A stretch of 64,000 nt of DNA. It comes from Sphingobium vermicomposti (GTDB taxonomy: Bacteria; Pseudomonadota; Alphaproteobacteria; Sphingomonadales; Sphingomonadaceae). The translations under genes and the position numbers were made by a program. The stretch is from the NCBI RefSeq assembly GCF_011762025.1, contig NZ_JAASQR010000002.1:558001-622000 (forward strand), given 5' to 3'. Shown piece by piece: positions 8,058 through 17,874 of this stretch (position 1 is its first letter; each line of letters starts with the position of its first letter). Under the pieces are notes generated by a model, which saw only the letters and a list, made by a program, of their open reading frames with translations, had not been told where the DNA came from and did not search any database.

Positions 8058-8710
8058 CAGGCCGATTCCAGCGCCGCCGGGTGGAATTCCCCGCTTTGTT
8101 CATCCAGCAGATGCAGTTGACCGTCGGAAATCGCAAAGAAAGCGCCGACCAGCTTCAATTCGCCCTTACGTTCCTTGGTCCGCACGCAGGGGAAGGTGCG
8201 CAGGTTGGCCAGGCTGACCTTCACGCCTTCCTGCTCCATCGCCCGATGAGCATCGCGCCCAAGGTCGTCGCCAAACCGGTCGATGACATTCTCACGCGCT
8301 TGGTCCAGCATGTCGATCCAATTGTGGATGAAGCCGCCTTCGCCGGGAGGTGCGTCTTTCAGTTCCTGGCTCAGCGCGGCCTTGCAGCCGCCGCATTTAC
8401 CGTGGCCCATGACCACGATTTCGCCCACCTTCAGGACCTGGACCGCAAATTCCAGCGCCGCGGAAACGCCGTGATGGCCCGGGTTGGTTTCAAATGGCGG
8501 GACCAGCGCGGCCACGTTGCGCACGACAAATATCTCACCTGGCAGGGTATCGAAAATCTGCGCGGGATCGACACGGCTGTCAGAGCAGGCGATCACCATG
8601 ACGCGCGGGCTTTGCCCCTCGCTCAGTTCATCCCATCGTCCGCGCTGCTGAGTCCAGCCGGTGTTGCGGAAACGGCGATAGCCTTGAAGCATGTCTGCAA
8701 ATTCGGTCAT
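8057..8710 (-). CDS. Beta-class carbonic anhydrase
   Basis: Zinc enzyme interconverting CO2 and bicarbonate, in the cytosol. Zinc ligands Cys42, His103 and Cys106 are visible in ACSDSR and MGHGKCGGC, with the Asp44-Arg46 dyad of the active site. The 217-residue length is normal. The ATG at 8710 (MTEFADMLQGYRRF) was preferred over an upstream ATG at 8746. It heads the carbonic anhydrase-NYN-acylphosphatase unit and is divergent from lipA, with 65 bases between the two starts for both promoters. Confidence 0.94.
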   Translation of the reverse strand: MTEFADMLQGYRRFRNTGWTQQRGRWDELSEGQSPRVMVIACSDSRVDPAQIFDTLPGEIFVVRNVAALVPPFETNPGHHGVSAALEFAVQVLKVGEIVVMGHGKCGGCKAALSQELKDAPPGEGGFIHNWIDMLDQARENVIDRFGDDLGRDAHRAMEQEGVKVSLANLRTFPCVRTKERKGELKLVGAFFAISDGQLHLLDEQSGEFHPAALESA

Positions 8711-8775
8711 GACGAAGTCTCTGCCGGACAAAGTGGGGGCTGGCAAGAGCGCGCTTGCGGCGCTATCTGGGGCGG

Positions 8776-9726
8776 ATGAACGATGTCGTCCCGATTGCCG
8801 CCGGACCCGATCAATCCGGCCTGAAGCCTGAGCGCGTGCGCAAGCCGGACTGGATCCGCGTCAAGGCACCGACCAGCCCCGGCTATCACGAAACGCGCAA
8901 GCTCATGCGTGAAAAGGGTCTTGCCACGGTGTGCGAAGAGGCGGCCTGCCCGAATATCGGAGAATGCTGGACCAAGAAGCATGCCACGGTCATGATTCTG
9001 GGCGACGTTTGCACGCGGGCCTGCGCCTTCTGCAACGTCAAGACCGGGATGCCGCGCAAGGTCGATCCCAAGGAACCGCAAAATCTGGCGGATGCTTGCG
9101 CGGAAATGGGGCTGGAACATATCGTCATCACATCGGTCGATCGCGATGACCTGCCCGACGGCGGCGCGTCGCAGTTCGTGAAGGTGATCGATGCGCTGCG
9201 CCGGACGACTCCGGGCACGACAATCGAAATTCTGACGCCCGACTTCCGCAACAAGCATGACCGTGCCGTGGCAATGATCGTCGCGGCCCGCCCCGACGTC
9301 TATAATCATAATCTGGAAACGGTTCCCCGGCTTTACCCGACAATCCGCCCAGGCGCGCGCTATTATGCCTCGCTGCGGCTTCTGGAGTCGGTGAAGAAGT
9401 TGGACCCGTCGATCTTTACCAAGTCGGGTATCATGCTGGGCCTTGGTGAAGAACGGCTGGAAGTGCACCAGGTGATGGATGACATGCGGTCGGCCGACAT
9501 AGATTTCCTGACCATGGGGCAATATCTTCAGCCCACGCCAAAACATGCCAAGGTGATGGAATTTATCGCCCCGGCTGCCTTCAATGCCTATGCCGCTATC
9601 GCACGGGCCAAGGGATTCCTGCAGGTGGCATCAAGCCCGCTAACACGGTCCAGCTATCATGCTGACAAGGATTTTGCCGAAATGCGGGCGGCGCGAGCGG
9701 CGCAACTGGCAAAGACGGCCCGCTGA
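8776..9726 (+). CDS. lipA: Lipoyl synthase
   Basis: Radical-SAM enzyme that inserts two sulfur atoms into octanoyl groups on lipoyl-dependent complexes. Both iron-sulfur cluster sites are visible: the auxiliary cluster set Cys53, Cys58, Cys64 and the radical-SAM set Cys79, Cys83, Cys86 (CTRACAFC). Length of 316 residues fits. ATG 8776 was chosen over a TTG at 8755. The START-domain gene begins six bases after the stop, so the two are probably co-transcribed, an arrangement I recall from other alphaproteobacteria. Confidence 0.97.
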   Translation: MNDVVPIAAGPDQSGLKPERVRKPDWIRVKAPTSPGYHETRKLMREKGLATVCEEAACPNIGECWTKKHATVMILGDVCTRACAFCNVKTGMPRKVDPKEPQNLADACAEMGLEHIVITSVDRDDLPDGGASQFVKVIDALRRTTPGTTIEILTPDFRNKHDRAVAMIVAARPDVYNHNLETVPRLYPTIRPGARYYASLRLLESVKKLDPSIFTKSGIMLGLGEERLEVHQVMDDMRSADIDFLTMGQYLQPTPKHAKVMEFIAPAAFNAYAAIARAKGFLQVASSPLTRSSYHADKDFAEMRAARAAQLAKTAR

Positions 9727-9732
9727 CCCTTC

Positions 9733-10203
9733 ATGCCCAAGCATCACGAAACACGGCCACTCCCCTACACGCCAGACCAGATGTACAATCTGGTTTCAGA
9801 CGTTGCCGCTTACCCTGAATTTCTGCCGTGGATCAGCGCGATCCGGGTGCGATCCGACGATGAGTCCGAAATGGTCGCCGACATGATCGTCGGGTTCAAA
9901 GGCATCAAGGAAAGCTTTTCATCCCGCGTCCACAAGCACCGACCAGATTATGTCCGCGTCGATTATCTGGACGGGCCGTTGAAGCATCTGCACAATGAAT
10001 GGCGCTTTCGTGATGACGGAAACGGCGGAACGCTGGTGGATTTCGAAGTAGAGTTCGAGTTCAAGAACCGCCTGTTCGAAATGCTGGCAGGACAGATGTT
10101 CGACAAAGCCCTGCGCAAGATGATCGGCGCGTTCGAGCTTCGCGCGGCGGAGCTTTACACCGAATCGGGCAACAGCAGTTCAAGCGCGCAAAGCGCCGCC
10201 TGA
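9733..10203 (+). CDS. RatA/Coq10-like START-domain protein
   Basis: A 156-residue polyketide-cyclase/START-fold protein of the Coq10/RatA family. The family pattern YTPDQMYNLVSDVAAYPEFLPW is seen at residues 12-33, followed by strand-rich lipid-binding core and the C-terminal helix (MFDKALRKMIGAFELRA). Coq10 homologues bind ubiquinone or its precursors and support respiration. The RatA toxin label used for E. coli is less likely here, because no RatB partner is adjacent. The last 49 bases overlap the 3' end of the convergent CinA-C gene. Confidence 0.88.
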   Translation: MPKHHETRPLPYTPDQMYNLVSDVAAYPEFLPWISAIRVRSDDESEMVADMIVGFKGIKESFSSRVHKHRPDYVRVDYLDGPLKHLHNEWRFRDDGNGGTLVDFEVEFEFKNRLFEMLAGQMFDKALRKMIGAFELRAAELYTESGNSSSSAQSAA

Positions 10204-10667
10204 AGCCGCACGCCGCCGCGGCCGCTATCTTCAAAATGCCGCATGTCCGCCACCACCGTGTCGGGGCTGGCACCACGTTCGGCGCGGGCGAATACTACGG
10301 TTCCCACTGGCTTCTGTTCTGAACCGCCGCCTGGCCCTGCAATCCCGGTAATAGCAACCGCGACGCTGGCATGGCTTTTGATCAGCGCGCCCTGCGCCAT
10401 GGCCCAGGCGGTCGCGATGGAAACCGCTCCGAAAGTTTCCAGCACATCGTGTGAAACTTTCAGAAGCTCATTCTTCATCTCATTGGAATAGGTAATGAAA
10501 CCGGCTTCGAACACGTCGGATGATCCGACAATTTCAGTCAGCGCTGCTGATACGAGGCCACCGGTGCAGCTTTCCGCAACGGCGACGGTGCGGCCAGCGC
10601 GACGGTTGGCGATGATGACGCGCTCGGCCAGTTCGACCAGCGGCGATGGAAGGATGCTATCGGGCAT
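10155..10667 (-). CDS. CinA C-terminal-domain amidohydrolase (PncC-like)
   Basis: A 170-residue stand-alone CinA-C domain, predicted to deamidate nicotinamide mononucleotide in the pyridine nucleotide cycle. The conserved AESCTGGL (residues 31-38) with the Ser-Cys-Thr active-site region and the AITGIAGPGGG loop are clear. The N-terminal MoCF domain of full CinA is absent, as in E. coli YgaD/PncC. It starts six bases after the ispDF stop and is probably co-transcribed with it. Its final 49 bases are also coding on the other strand. Confidence 0.93.
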   Translation of the reverse strand: MPDSILPSPLVELAERVIIANRRAGRTVAVAESCTGGLVSAALTEIVGSSDVFEAGFITYSNEMKNELLKVSHDVLETFGAVSIATAWAMAQGALIKSHASVAVAITGIAGPGGGSEQKPVGTVVFARAERGASPDTVVADMRHFEDSGRGGVRLQAALCALELLLPDSV

Positions 10668-10673
10668 GATGGG

Positions 10674-11849
10674 TCAGGATAGCGCGGGTAGGGCCAGGGT
10701 GGCAACCGCCTGTGCGGCAATGCCTTCGCGTCGTCCGGCAAAGCCCAGCCGCTCCGTCGTGGTCGCTTTCACGCTCACGCGATCCAGAGGCACCTGCAAT
10801 ATCTCGCCGATGCGTGCGCGGATGGCGTCTCTGTGCGGGCCGATCTTGGGCGCCTCGCAGATGATGGTGAGGTCAATATGGTCTATTCGTCCCCCGCGGG
10901 CCGCGACCCGGTCTGCGGCATATTCCAGAAAGCGGGAAGACGCCGCACCCCGCCACTGGGGATCGGATGGCGGGAAATGGCTGCCAATATCTCCTTCCGC
11001 CAACGCGCCCAGCAGGGCATCGACTATGGCGTGAAGCGCCACGTCTGCGTCACTATGCCCGGCGAGGCCATGGTCATGTTCAATACGCACGCCGCCAAGC
11101 CATAATTCTTCCCCGGCGGCGAGGCGGTGTACGTCATACCCCATGCCGACACGGACAGTGCGTTCCGCAGATAGCCGCGCCTCTGCCCGGGCGAAATCCT
11201 GTGGGTAGGTCAATTTCTCCAGCCTTTCATCGCCGTTGACCAGAATGACGTCATGGCCCCGTTCCCGAAGCATTTGGGCGTCGTCAGTTGCCTCGCGGGC
11301 GGCGTCCCAATTGCGGTGCGCGGCAAGAATGGCTTCGAAACGGAAGGCTTGCGGCGTTTGCACCCGGAACAGGGCGGATCGGTCCACGACCGCGCCGGAA
11401 TGGTGGCCTACGCCTCGGACCAGCGTATCTGCGACGGGCAGCGCGGGGACCGCTCCTCCACCTTGGTCTAGGGCAGATAAGAGCCGGTCAACGACTTCGC
11501 CCGGCAGGAAAGGGCGGGCCGCATCGTGGATAAGGACGCGATTGGCTCCTCCCAGTGCCGCAATGGCTTCGAGGCCTGCGCGCACCGATCCCCGGCGGGT
11601 GTCTGCACCTTCGACATAGGCCGTTACCGGACGGTCGGGCAGCAGGGCGCGAGCCGCGGGTTCCTGCGCCGCGCCGACGACCAGCACGATAGCGTCAATT
11701 CCGCCATGCGCCACCAGTGCGTCCACCGCGTGGGCCAGCACCGGCTTGCCAGCAACTATGCGGAACTGCTTGGGCAGATCGCCACCGGCCCGGCTTCCCT
11801 GGCCCGCCGCCACCAGCAGCGCCACGACGCCATGCTTGTTCTTCATCAT
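10674..11849 (-). CDS. ispDF: Bifunctional IspD/IspF (MEP pathway)
   Basis: Fusion enzyme carrying out two non-consecutive steps of the non-mevalonate isoprenoid pathway. The N-terminal cytidylyltransferase (residues about 1-225) shows LVAAGQGSRAG and the Lys of LPKQ. The C-terminal 2C-methyl-D-erythritol-2,4-cyclodiphosphate synthase (about 230-391) shows the zinc site GYDVHRL and HSDADV. The fusion is usual in alphaproteobacteria. Two adjacent ATG codons (11849 and 11846) are possible starts. The frame is open upstream to 12155, but that part overlaps dusB on the opposite strand and is not conserved-looking. Confidence 0.95.
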   Translation of the reverse strand: MMKNKHGVVALLVAAGQGSRAGGDLPKQFRIVAGKPVLAHAVDALVAHGGIDAIVLVVGAAQEPAARALLPDRPVTAYVEGADTRRGSVRAGLEAIAALGGANRVLIHDAARPFLPGEVVDRLLSALDQGGGAVPALPVADTLVRGVGHHSGAVVDRSALFRVQTPQAFRFEAILAAHRNWDAAREATDDAQMLRERGHDVILVNGDERLEKLTYPQDFARAEARLSAERTVRVGMGYDVHRLAAGEELWLGGVRIEHDHGLAGHSDADVALHAIVDALLGALAEGDIGSHFPPSDPQWRGAASSRFLEYAADRVAARGGRIDHIDLTIICEAPKIGPHRDAIRARIGEILQVPLDRVSVKATTTERLGFAGRREGIAAQAVATLALPALS

Positions 11850-11954
11850 GGCGCGGCATTTAGCGGAGGGGACAGCTGTTCGCCAGAGCTTGCTTCGCTT
11901 GCCGCCGATGCGCTTTTCGGCTAAGGGCTGCCTGTTTTTTAGGCAGACGTGGTG

Positions 11955-12974
11955 ATGCGCAGACTTTCCCCTATTTCGGTCGGCCCGGCGACCATCGATA
12001 TGCCGGTGATCCTGGCCCCCATGACTGGCGTCACCGACATGCCATTTCGCACTTTGGTGCGCCGTTATGGTTCCGGGCTCAACGTCACGGAGATGATTGC
12101 GACCGCCGCCATGATCCGCGAAACCCGGCAGTCGCTGCAAAAGGCGGCATGGCATCCGGTGGAAGAACCGGTTTCGATGCAGCTTGCCGGATGCTCACCC
12201 ACCGAAATGGCCGAAGCGGCAAAGCTGAACGCCGACCGGGGCGCGGCGATCATCGACATCAACATGGGCTGCCCGGTGAAGAAGGTCGTGAATGGCGACG
12301 CGGGCAGCGCGCTGATGCGCGACCTGCCCTTGGCAGCGGCGCTGATCGAAGCGACCGTGAAAGCGGTCAACGTCCCCGTGACGGTCAAGATGCGAATGGG
12401 CTGGGACCATGCCAGCCTGAACGCCCCCGAACTTGCGCGGATCGCTGAAGATCTGGGCGCGAAGATGATCACCGTGCATGGCCGGACCCGGTGCCAGATG
12501 TATAAGGGCAGCGCTGATTGGGCATTCGTCCGCAGCGTGAAGCAGGCGGTCAAGCTGCCCGTCATCGTCAATGGCGACATCTGTTCGATAGAGGATGCCG
12601 ACGCGGCGCTGGAGCAAAGCGGAGCCGATGGCGTGATGATCGGTCGCGGCGCTTATGGACGGCCGTGGTTAATCGGGCAGGTAATGCACTGGTTCCGCAC
12701 GGGGCAGAGGCTGGCCGATCCTTCTCTTGCTGAACAATATAACGTAATTACAGATCATTATCGCGCAATGTTGGACCATTATGACAGAATGACAGGCGTC
12801 AACATGGCCCGAAAGCATATCGGCTGGTATACCAAGGGTCTTGTTGGATCGGCGGAGTTTCGCAACGCTGTCAATCAGGAACCTGACGGCGATGTCGTTC
12901 TGGACATGCTTGCCCGTTTCTATGAGCCACTGATCGCGCAGGAAGGGCCAGCCGACACGCGCGAGGCAGCATGA
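11955..12974 (+). CDS. dusB: tRNA-dihydrouridine synthase (DusB/NifR3)
   Basis: FMN enzyme that reduces uridine to dihydrouridine in the D-loop of tRNA. The FMN-binding [13 protein letters not shown], the catalytic Cys in [10 protein letters not shown] and the [13 protein letters not shown] phosphate-binding loop are all present. The start is uncertain among GTG 11949, GTG 11952 and ATG 11955. A small hairpin (CTGCCT/AGGCAG around a T-rich loop, 11929-11947) lies directly before it. The stop overlaps the ntrB start by four bases. The nifR3-ntrB-ntrC order is classical in alphaproteobacteria. Confidence 0.94.
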   Translation: MRRLSPISVGPATIDMPVILAPMTGVTDMPFRTLVRRYGSGLNVTEMIATAAMIRETRQSLQKAAWHPVEEPVSMQLAGCSPTEMAEAAKLNADRGAAIIDINMGCPVKKVVNGDAGSALMRDLPLAAALIEATVKAVNVPVTVKMRMGWDHASLNAPELARIAEDLGAKMITVHGRTRCQMYKGSADWAFVRSVKQAVKLPVIVNGDICSIEDADAALEQSGADGVMIGRGAYGRPWLIGQVMHWFRTGQRLADPSLAEQYNVITDHYRAMLDHYDRMTGVNMARKHIGWYTKGLVGSAEFRNAVNQEPDGDVVLDMLARFYEPLIAQEGPADTREAA

Positions 12975-14080
12975 CGGCACCGGTGCCCGCCATCCCGCCG
13001 CCCAACGTGCAGCCGGACGGCCCTTCCTTGGCGGAACTGATGACGGCGCTGCCGGTGGCGACGCTGGTCATCGCACCGGACAACGTCATCTTCGACGCTA
13101 ATGTATGGGCCGAAACACTGCTCAACATGGCACGGTCGGCCATCGTAGGAAGTGACGTCACCCGCACGATCAGAATGGCCGAAGCGGGCGCGCGCTTCGA
13201 TATTTGGCATAGCAATAAACCCATCGCCGCCTATGACATCAAGGTTCATGCCGGACGCACTGCCGAGATGGAAGTCGACCTGATGATCGCGCCGATCATC
13301 GACCATGAGGGATGGCGCATCATTTCCATCCATGCGCAGAGTCATGCGCGCAAGATCGGCCACAGGGGCACGACTGGCGGCGCTCGTTCGGCAATCGGCG
13401 CGGCGGCAATCCTGGCGCATGAGATAAAAAACCCGCTTTCGGGTATTCGTGGCGCCGCGCAGCTTCTGGAGTCAGGCAATGAAGGGCATGACACCACGCT
13501 GACCCAGTTGATCTGCAACGAAGTCGATCGCATTGCCGCCCTGATCGACCGGATGCAGGATTTCACTACCGACCGAACACTGGAGTGCCGGCCGGGAAAT
13601 ATCTATCCGCTGATCGACCGTGCGGTCAATATCGCGGCTGCCGGTTTTGCAAAAGACGTCCGTATCATAAGGCGTTATGATCCTTCTCTTCCATTCGCTA
13701 TCATAAATGATGATGCACTGGTGCAGGTCATGATCAACCTGATCAAGAACGCCGCCGAAGCGCTGGAAAATGTGGATGAAGGGTGGATTCGAGTGGAAAC
13801 GGCCTTCCGTCATGGCGTGTCGGTCGTCATGGGCGAAGGGAAGGGCAGCGCCGTGCTGCCGATCGAGATATTGATCGTCGACAATGGACCCGGCGTGCCG
13901 GACCATATTCTGGACCACCTGTTCAATCCCTTCATCACCGGCAAGCGCGATGGCCAGGGACTGGGGTTGGCCCTGGTCGATAAGCTGGTGCGCGACATGA
14001 ACGGGTTTGTACAATATTCGCGCGATCGGGAAGCAGGGGAATCGACCTTCCGCATCCTGTTGCCAATGGGGATGGGATGA
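12971..14080 (+). CDS. ntrB: Nitrogen sensor histidine kinase NtrB
   Basis: Cytosolic kinase and phosphatase of NtrC, normally controlled by PII proteins to signal nitrogen status. A PAS domain covers residues about 20-125. The dimerisation domain has the phospho-acceptor His150 in [11 protein letters not shown]. The ATPase domain has the N-box [11 protein letters not shown]1 DNGPGVP and G2 GQGLGLALV. Length is 369. The ATGA overlaps with both dusB (12971) and ntrC (14077) show translational coupling across the three genes. Confidence 0.95.
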   Translation: MTAPVPAIPPPNVQPDGPSLAELMTALPVATLVIAPDNVIFDANVWAETLLNMARSAIVGSDVTRTIRMAEAGARFDIWHSNKPIAAYDIKVHAGRTAEMEVDLMIAPIIDHEGWRIISIHAQSHARKIGHRGTTGGARSAIGAAAILAHEIKNPLSGIRGAAQLLESGNEGHDTTLTQLICNEVDRIAALIDRMQDFTTDRTLECRPGNIYPLIDRAVNIAAAGFAKDVRIIRRYDPSLPFAIINDDALVQVMINLIKNAAEALENVDEGWIRVETAFRHGVSVVMGEGKGSAVLPIEILIVDNGPGVPDHILDHLFNPFITGKRDGQGLGLALVDKLVRDMNGFVQYSRDREAGESTFRILLPMGMG

Positions 14081-15525
14081 TGAGCGCGACCGGCGCGATT
14101 TTGGTGGTGGACGATGATCCGGCGATTTGTGTTGTCGTCGGAGAAGCGCTTCGGCGGCAAGGCCACAAGGTCAAGACCGCTTCATCCATCAAGGAACGCG
14201 GCGCGCTGCTGGAAAGCTTCGCGCCTGACGTGTTGATCACTGACGTCATGCTGCCTGACGGTGACGGGCTGGATGGGGTGGCGGAGATATTGGAACGAAG
14301 TCCCGACCTTAGCGTCATCGTGCTGTCTGCCCAGAACACGCTGAACACTGCGATCCGCGCAACGGAAAAGGGCGCGTTCGAATATCTCCCCAAGCCGTTC
14401 GACCTTAACGAACTGGCTCGAGCAGTCGGAGATGCGTTGGGCGCGGGCAAGGCGCATGACAGTGACGGCGCGGATATGGGCTTGCCCCATGACGGGCTCC
14501 CGCTGGTCGGTCGATCACCCGCGATGCAGGAGGTTTATCGTACCATCGCGCGGGTCCTGTCGAACGACCTGAGCATATTGGTGCTGGGCGAGTCCGGTAC
14601 GGGCAAGGAACTGGTCGCGGAAGCCATTCACAGCCTGGGCCAGCGCAGGACTAAGCCGTTCATCGCGATCAACATGGCGGCCATTCCCCGCGAACTGATT
14701 GAAGCTGAACTGTTCGGTTATGAAAAAGGCGCGTTCACCGGCGCGCACGCCCGCACGGCAGGTAAATTCGAGCAGGCTCAGGGCGGGACGCTGTTTCTGG
14801 ACGAAATAGGCGACATGCCGATGGAAGCGCAGACCCGCCTGCTGCGCGTCCTGCAATCTGGTGAGGTGACAACGGTCGGCGGATCAAAACCCGTTCGTGT
14901 CAATGTCCGTATCATCGCCGCGACCAACAAGGACCTGCCTACGCTGATCGATGAGAACAGGTTTCGGCAGGACCTCTATTATCGGCTCAACGTCGTCCCG
15001 ATCTCCCTCCCGGCGTTGCGGGAACGGCGGGAGGACGTCATCATGCTGGCACGGCACTTCCTTGATCGCGCCGCGCTGGAAGGTTTGCCCCGGAAAGCAC
15101 TGTCCGATGATGCCGCGCAGTTGCTGATGGCCTATCACTGGCCGGGCAATGTGCGAGAGTTGCAGAATCTGATGCAGCGGCTGGCGGTGCTGAGTCGGGA
15201 AAATGTCATCGCGGCGGACATGCTGCGTAACAGCTTGCCGCTGGATACGGTGCCCGCAGACTATGCCGCGCCCGCCGACCAGTTAGGTCAGGCGGTGCGT
15301 GAATGGGCGAAGCGCCAATTGGGGGTTGGCCTCGGCCAGCCTAATCGAGCGCTGCATGACGACCTGCTCGCCCTGGTTGAACCGATATTGCTGCAGGAAA
15401 CGCTGGCGAGTGTTGATGGCAATCAGATTCGCGCTGCGGGCCTGCTGGGGATTAATCGCAACACACTTCGCAAAAAGCTGACCGACTATGGGCTGGACCC
15501 TCTCCAATTGCGCGTCGCGGATTGA
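14077..15525 (+). CDS. ntrC: Nitrogen regulation response regulator NtrC
   Basis: Sigma-54-dependent activator of nitrogen-assimilation genes. Its receiver domain has the phosphorylated Asp56 (ITDVMLPDGDG). The AAA+ domain has Walker A GESGTGKE at 171-178 and an intact GAFTGA loop at 218-223, which contacts sigma-54. The Fis-type helix-turn-helix is at the C terminus (IRAAGLLGINRNTLRKKL). Length of 482 is normal. It is the output partner of NtrB, and the intact loop contrasts with NtrX downstream. Confidence 0.96.
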   Translation: MMSATGAILVVDDDPAICVVVGEALRRQGHKVKTASSIKERGALLESFAPDVLITDVMLPDGDGLDGVAEILERSPDLSVIVLSAQNTLNTAIRATEKGAFEYLPKPFDLNELARAVGDALGAGKAHDSDGADMGLPHDGLPLVGRSPAMQEVYRTIARVLSNDLSILVLGESGTGKELVAEAIHSLGQRRTKPFIAINMAAIPRELIEAELFGYEKGAFTGAHARTAGKFEQAQGGTLFLDEIGDMPMEAQTRLLRVLQSGEVTTVGGSKPVRVNVRIIAATNKDLPTLIDENRFRQDLYYRLNVVPISLPALRERREDVIMLARHFLDRAALEGLPRKALSDDAAQLLMAYHWPGNVRELQNLMQRLAVLSRENVIAADMLRNSLPLDTVPADYAAPADQLGQAVREWAKRQLGVGLGQPNRALHDDLLALVEPILLQETLASVDGNQIRAAGLLGINRNTLRKKLTDYGLDPLQLRVAD

Positions 15526-15621
15526 GGGTATGGGACGAAACGATCGGACTGTCCGGCAAGAGGACAGCTCAGGTCGATTACTGTGTTTGATCGAGCACGG
15601 CGTTGTTGTAACAATGCCACT

Positions 15622-17874
15622 ATGGAAGGCGCAGTAACTCTCCCCAGGCGGGGCCGGACGTGGAAGAAGCATGTTCCGCCGTTCCTGCGCCGTCGGCTGG
15701 CACCCTTGGTGGAAGCGGCAACGCTGGTGCTGTTTCTGGGGACGGCTGGGCTCACCTATTCTCTGCTGTCGGGGCAGGGGCAATCCTACACTCTGCTGAC
15801 CCCACCGATCGTGGCGCTGCTGTTGGTCTGCAACCTGGTTCCCGCCATCGCACTGCTGGTGTTGCTGGGACGGCGCGTCGCCCGGCGACGCGCGGCGCAA
15901 TCGGCGATCGGCAGCGACGGGCAGTTGCACGTGCGGCTGGTGGCTATCTTTTCCCTGGTCGCCAGTGTGCCGATGCTGCTGGTCGTGATCTTCGCTTCGC
16001 TGCTGTTCCAATATGGCGTGCAATTCTGGTTTTCCGATAGCGCGCGAGGCATGTTGCAGAATGCAAGCGACCTGGCGCGCGGCTATTATGAGCAGAATCT
16101 GCGCGAGGTCGGCGACGAAACCGTCACGATGGCAAGCGACCTGCGCGACTATCTGTCCCAATCCAAGGTTTCGAGCCCGCGTTTTGCCGAGGGGTTCATC
16201 TATCAGGTCGTGACCCGCAAGCTCAACCGGTCCGCCATCATAGAGGTTGGTGACGATGGCGTTGCGCGCACGGCCGCCACCGTAGACCCGGACAGTCGCC
16301 CCGCGTCTGAGATGCTCACCGATGATGTCATTCGGCGGCTGGCATCGGGGGAAAATGTCGTCGTCGCGGCCAAGCCCACTCAGATCGAGGCGGTGACGTT
16401 GCTATATCCGGGCGCGAAAATCTATCTTTATGCCACGCGGGATTCAGGTTCCACGGCGTTCAGCAATGTGGAGCGGGCGCAGAAAGTACTGGCGGACTAT
16501 GACATATTCGCCGCGCAATCCCGCGCGCTGCAATTGCGGTTCAACGTGGCGCTGTTTGTCGGATCGCTGCTGCTGGTCGGCATAGCAGTCTATATTGCGC
16601 TAGCCGTTGCCGACTGGATGGTACGACCCGTCAATGAATTGGTTACGGCGGCCCGGCGCATTACGGCGGGCGACCTGTCGGCGCGTGTTACCAGCCCGCA
16701 ATCGCGCGATGAGATTGGCACGCTGGCATCGGCTTTCAATCGAATGACCCAGCGGCTGGAGGCTCAAACGGGCGCACTGGTGGCTGCCAACAGTCAGCTG
16801 GACGAACGACGGGCCTTTATCGAAGCGATCCTGTCCGGCGTGTCGGCGGGCGTGCTGTCGGTCGACCGCGACGGTGTCATCCTGCTGCTCAACAGCTCCG
16901 CCGCCGCTATCCTGGTCAGAGAAGGGGATGACCCGGTGGGCCGTCCGCTAAGCGATGTTTCGCCCGAACTTGGCGCACTCATCATGTCGGAAGAAGATGC
17001 GGGCATCGTGCAGACGCGCGCCTATGGCGAAGTGCGTACGCTCGCTGTCAAGGTTTCCCAGGACGCGTCCCGGCACATCCTGACCTTCGACGACATCACG
17101 CAGCAGCTTTCCGATCAGCGGCGAGCGGCGTGGTCAGACGTTGCGCGCCGTATCGCGCATGAAATCAAAAACCCGCTGACGCCGATCCAGCTTGCCGCTG
17201 AACGGCTCCAGCGCCGCTATGCCGACGAAGTGACTAGCGACAAGAGCACCTTTACCCGCCTGACCGGGACGATCGTGCGGCAGGTCGGGGACCTGCGGCG
17301 TATCGTGGATGAATTCTCGTCCTTCGCTCGCATGCCCAAGCCAGTATTTCGGCGCGAAGCGGTGGGCGACATCGCGCGCCACGCGCTATTTCTGCATGAA
17401 GTGGCGCATCCGGGCATAAAGTTTGAATTCGACACGGACGAACGGGATATCGAACTGGTATGCGACCGGCGGCAATTGGGGCAGGCGCTTACCAACATCG
17501 TCAAAAATGCGGTGGAAGCGATTGAGCCAAAACCAGAACCGGCGGCGGGCGAGGTGCGCGGACATGTCCGCATGACCATGGGCCGGGAGGACGGATATCT
17601 ACTGATCGAGGTTCGTGATGACGGCATAGGCCTGCCCCCGGAGCGGGAAAGGGTGCTGGAACCCTATATGACCACCCGCACAAAGGGTACGGGCCTGGGT
17701 CTGGCGATCGTCAAGAAGATCGTTGAAGAACATATGGGCGAGATTCGACTGGGCGATGCGGAGGGAGGCGGAACCTGTGTCGCCCTTCGTTTCCCCGTCG
17801 GGGCGCTTGAAAAATTGGAAGAAGGGCAGGTCCTGACCATGCCTAAGGGAAAAGTGACGGCCAATGGCGCTTGA
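15622..17874 (+). CDS. ntrY: Membrane sensor histidine kinase NtrY
   Basis: Inner-membrane kinase for NtrX. Four hydrophobic segments lie in the first 340 residues, two close together at the N terminus, one near residue 100 and one near 315, enclosing a periplasmic sensor region. A HAMP domain follows (RPVNELVTAARRITAGDLSA), then a PAS domain. His513 in [12 protein letters not shown] is the phospho-acceptor, and the ATPase motifs include NIVKNAVEAI and GTGLGLAIV. The ATG at 15622 gives 750 residues; a GTG at 15583 would add 13. Neither has a good ribosome site. It overlaps ntrX by 11 bases. Confidence 0.94.
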   Translation: MEGAVTLPRRGRTWKKHVPPFLRRRLAPLVEAATLVLFLGTAGLTYSLLSGQGQSYTLLTPPIVALLLVCNLVPAIALLVLLGRRVARRRAAQSAIGSDGQLHVRLVAIFSLVASVPMLLVVIFASLLFQYGVQFWFSDSARGMLQNASDLARGYYEQNLREVGDETVTMASDLRDYLSQSKVSSPRFAEGFIYQVVTRKLNRSAIIEVGDDGVARTAATVDPDSRPASEMLTDDVIRRLASGENVVVAAKPTQIEAVTLLYPGAKIYLYATRDSGSTAFSNVERAQKVLADYDIFAAQSRALQLRFNVALFVGSLLLVGIAVYIALAVADWMVRPVNELVTAARRITAGDLSARVTSPQSRDEIGTLASAFNRMTQRLEAQTGALVAANSQLDERRAFIEAILSGVSAGVLSVDRDGVILLLNSSAAAILVREGDDPVGRPLSDVSPELGALIMSEEDAGIVQTRAYGEVRTLAVKVSQDASRHILTFDDITQQLSDQRRAAWSDVARRIAHEIKNPLTPIQLAAERLQRRYADEVTSDKSTFTRLTGTIVRQVGDLRRIVDEFSSFARMPKPVFRREAVGDIARHALFLHEVAHPGIKFEFDTDERDIELVCDRRQLGQALTNIVKNAVEAIEPKPEPAAGEVRGHVRMTMGREDGYLLIEVRDDGIGLPPERERVLEPYMTTRTKGTGLGLAIVKKIVEEHMGEIRLGDAEGGGTCVALRFPVGALEKLEEGQVLTMPKGKVTANGA

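Noticed and set aside
9733..10203. RatA toxin of a RatAB toxin-antitoxin pair
   Set aside because: No RatB-like gene is adjacent; the lipA neighbourhood and Coq10-like pattern favour a quinone-binding role.
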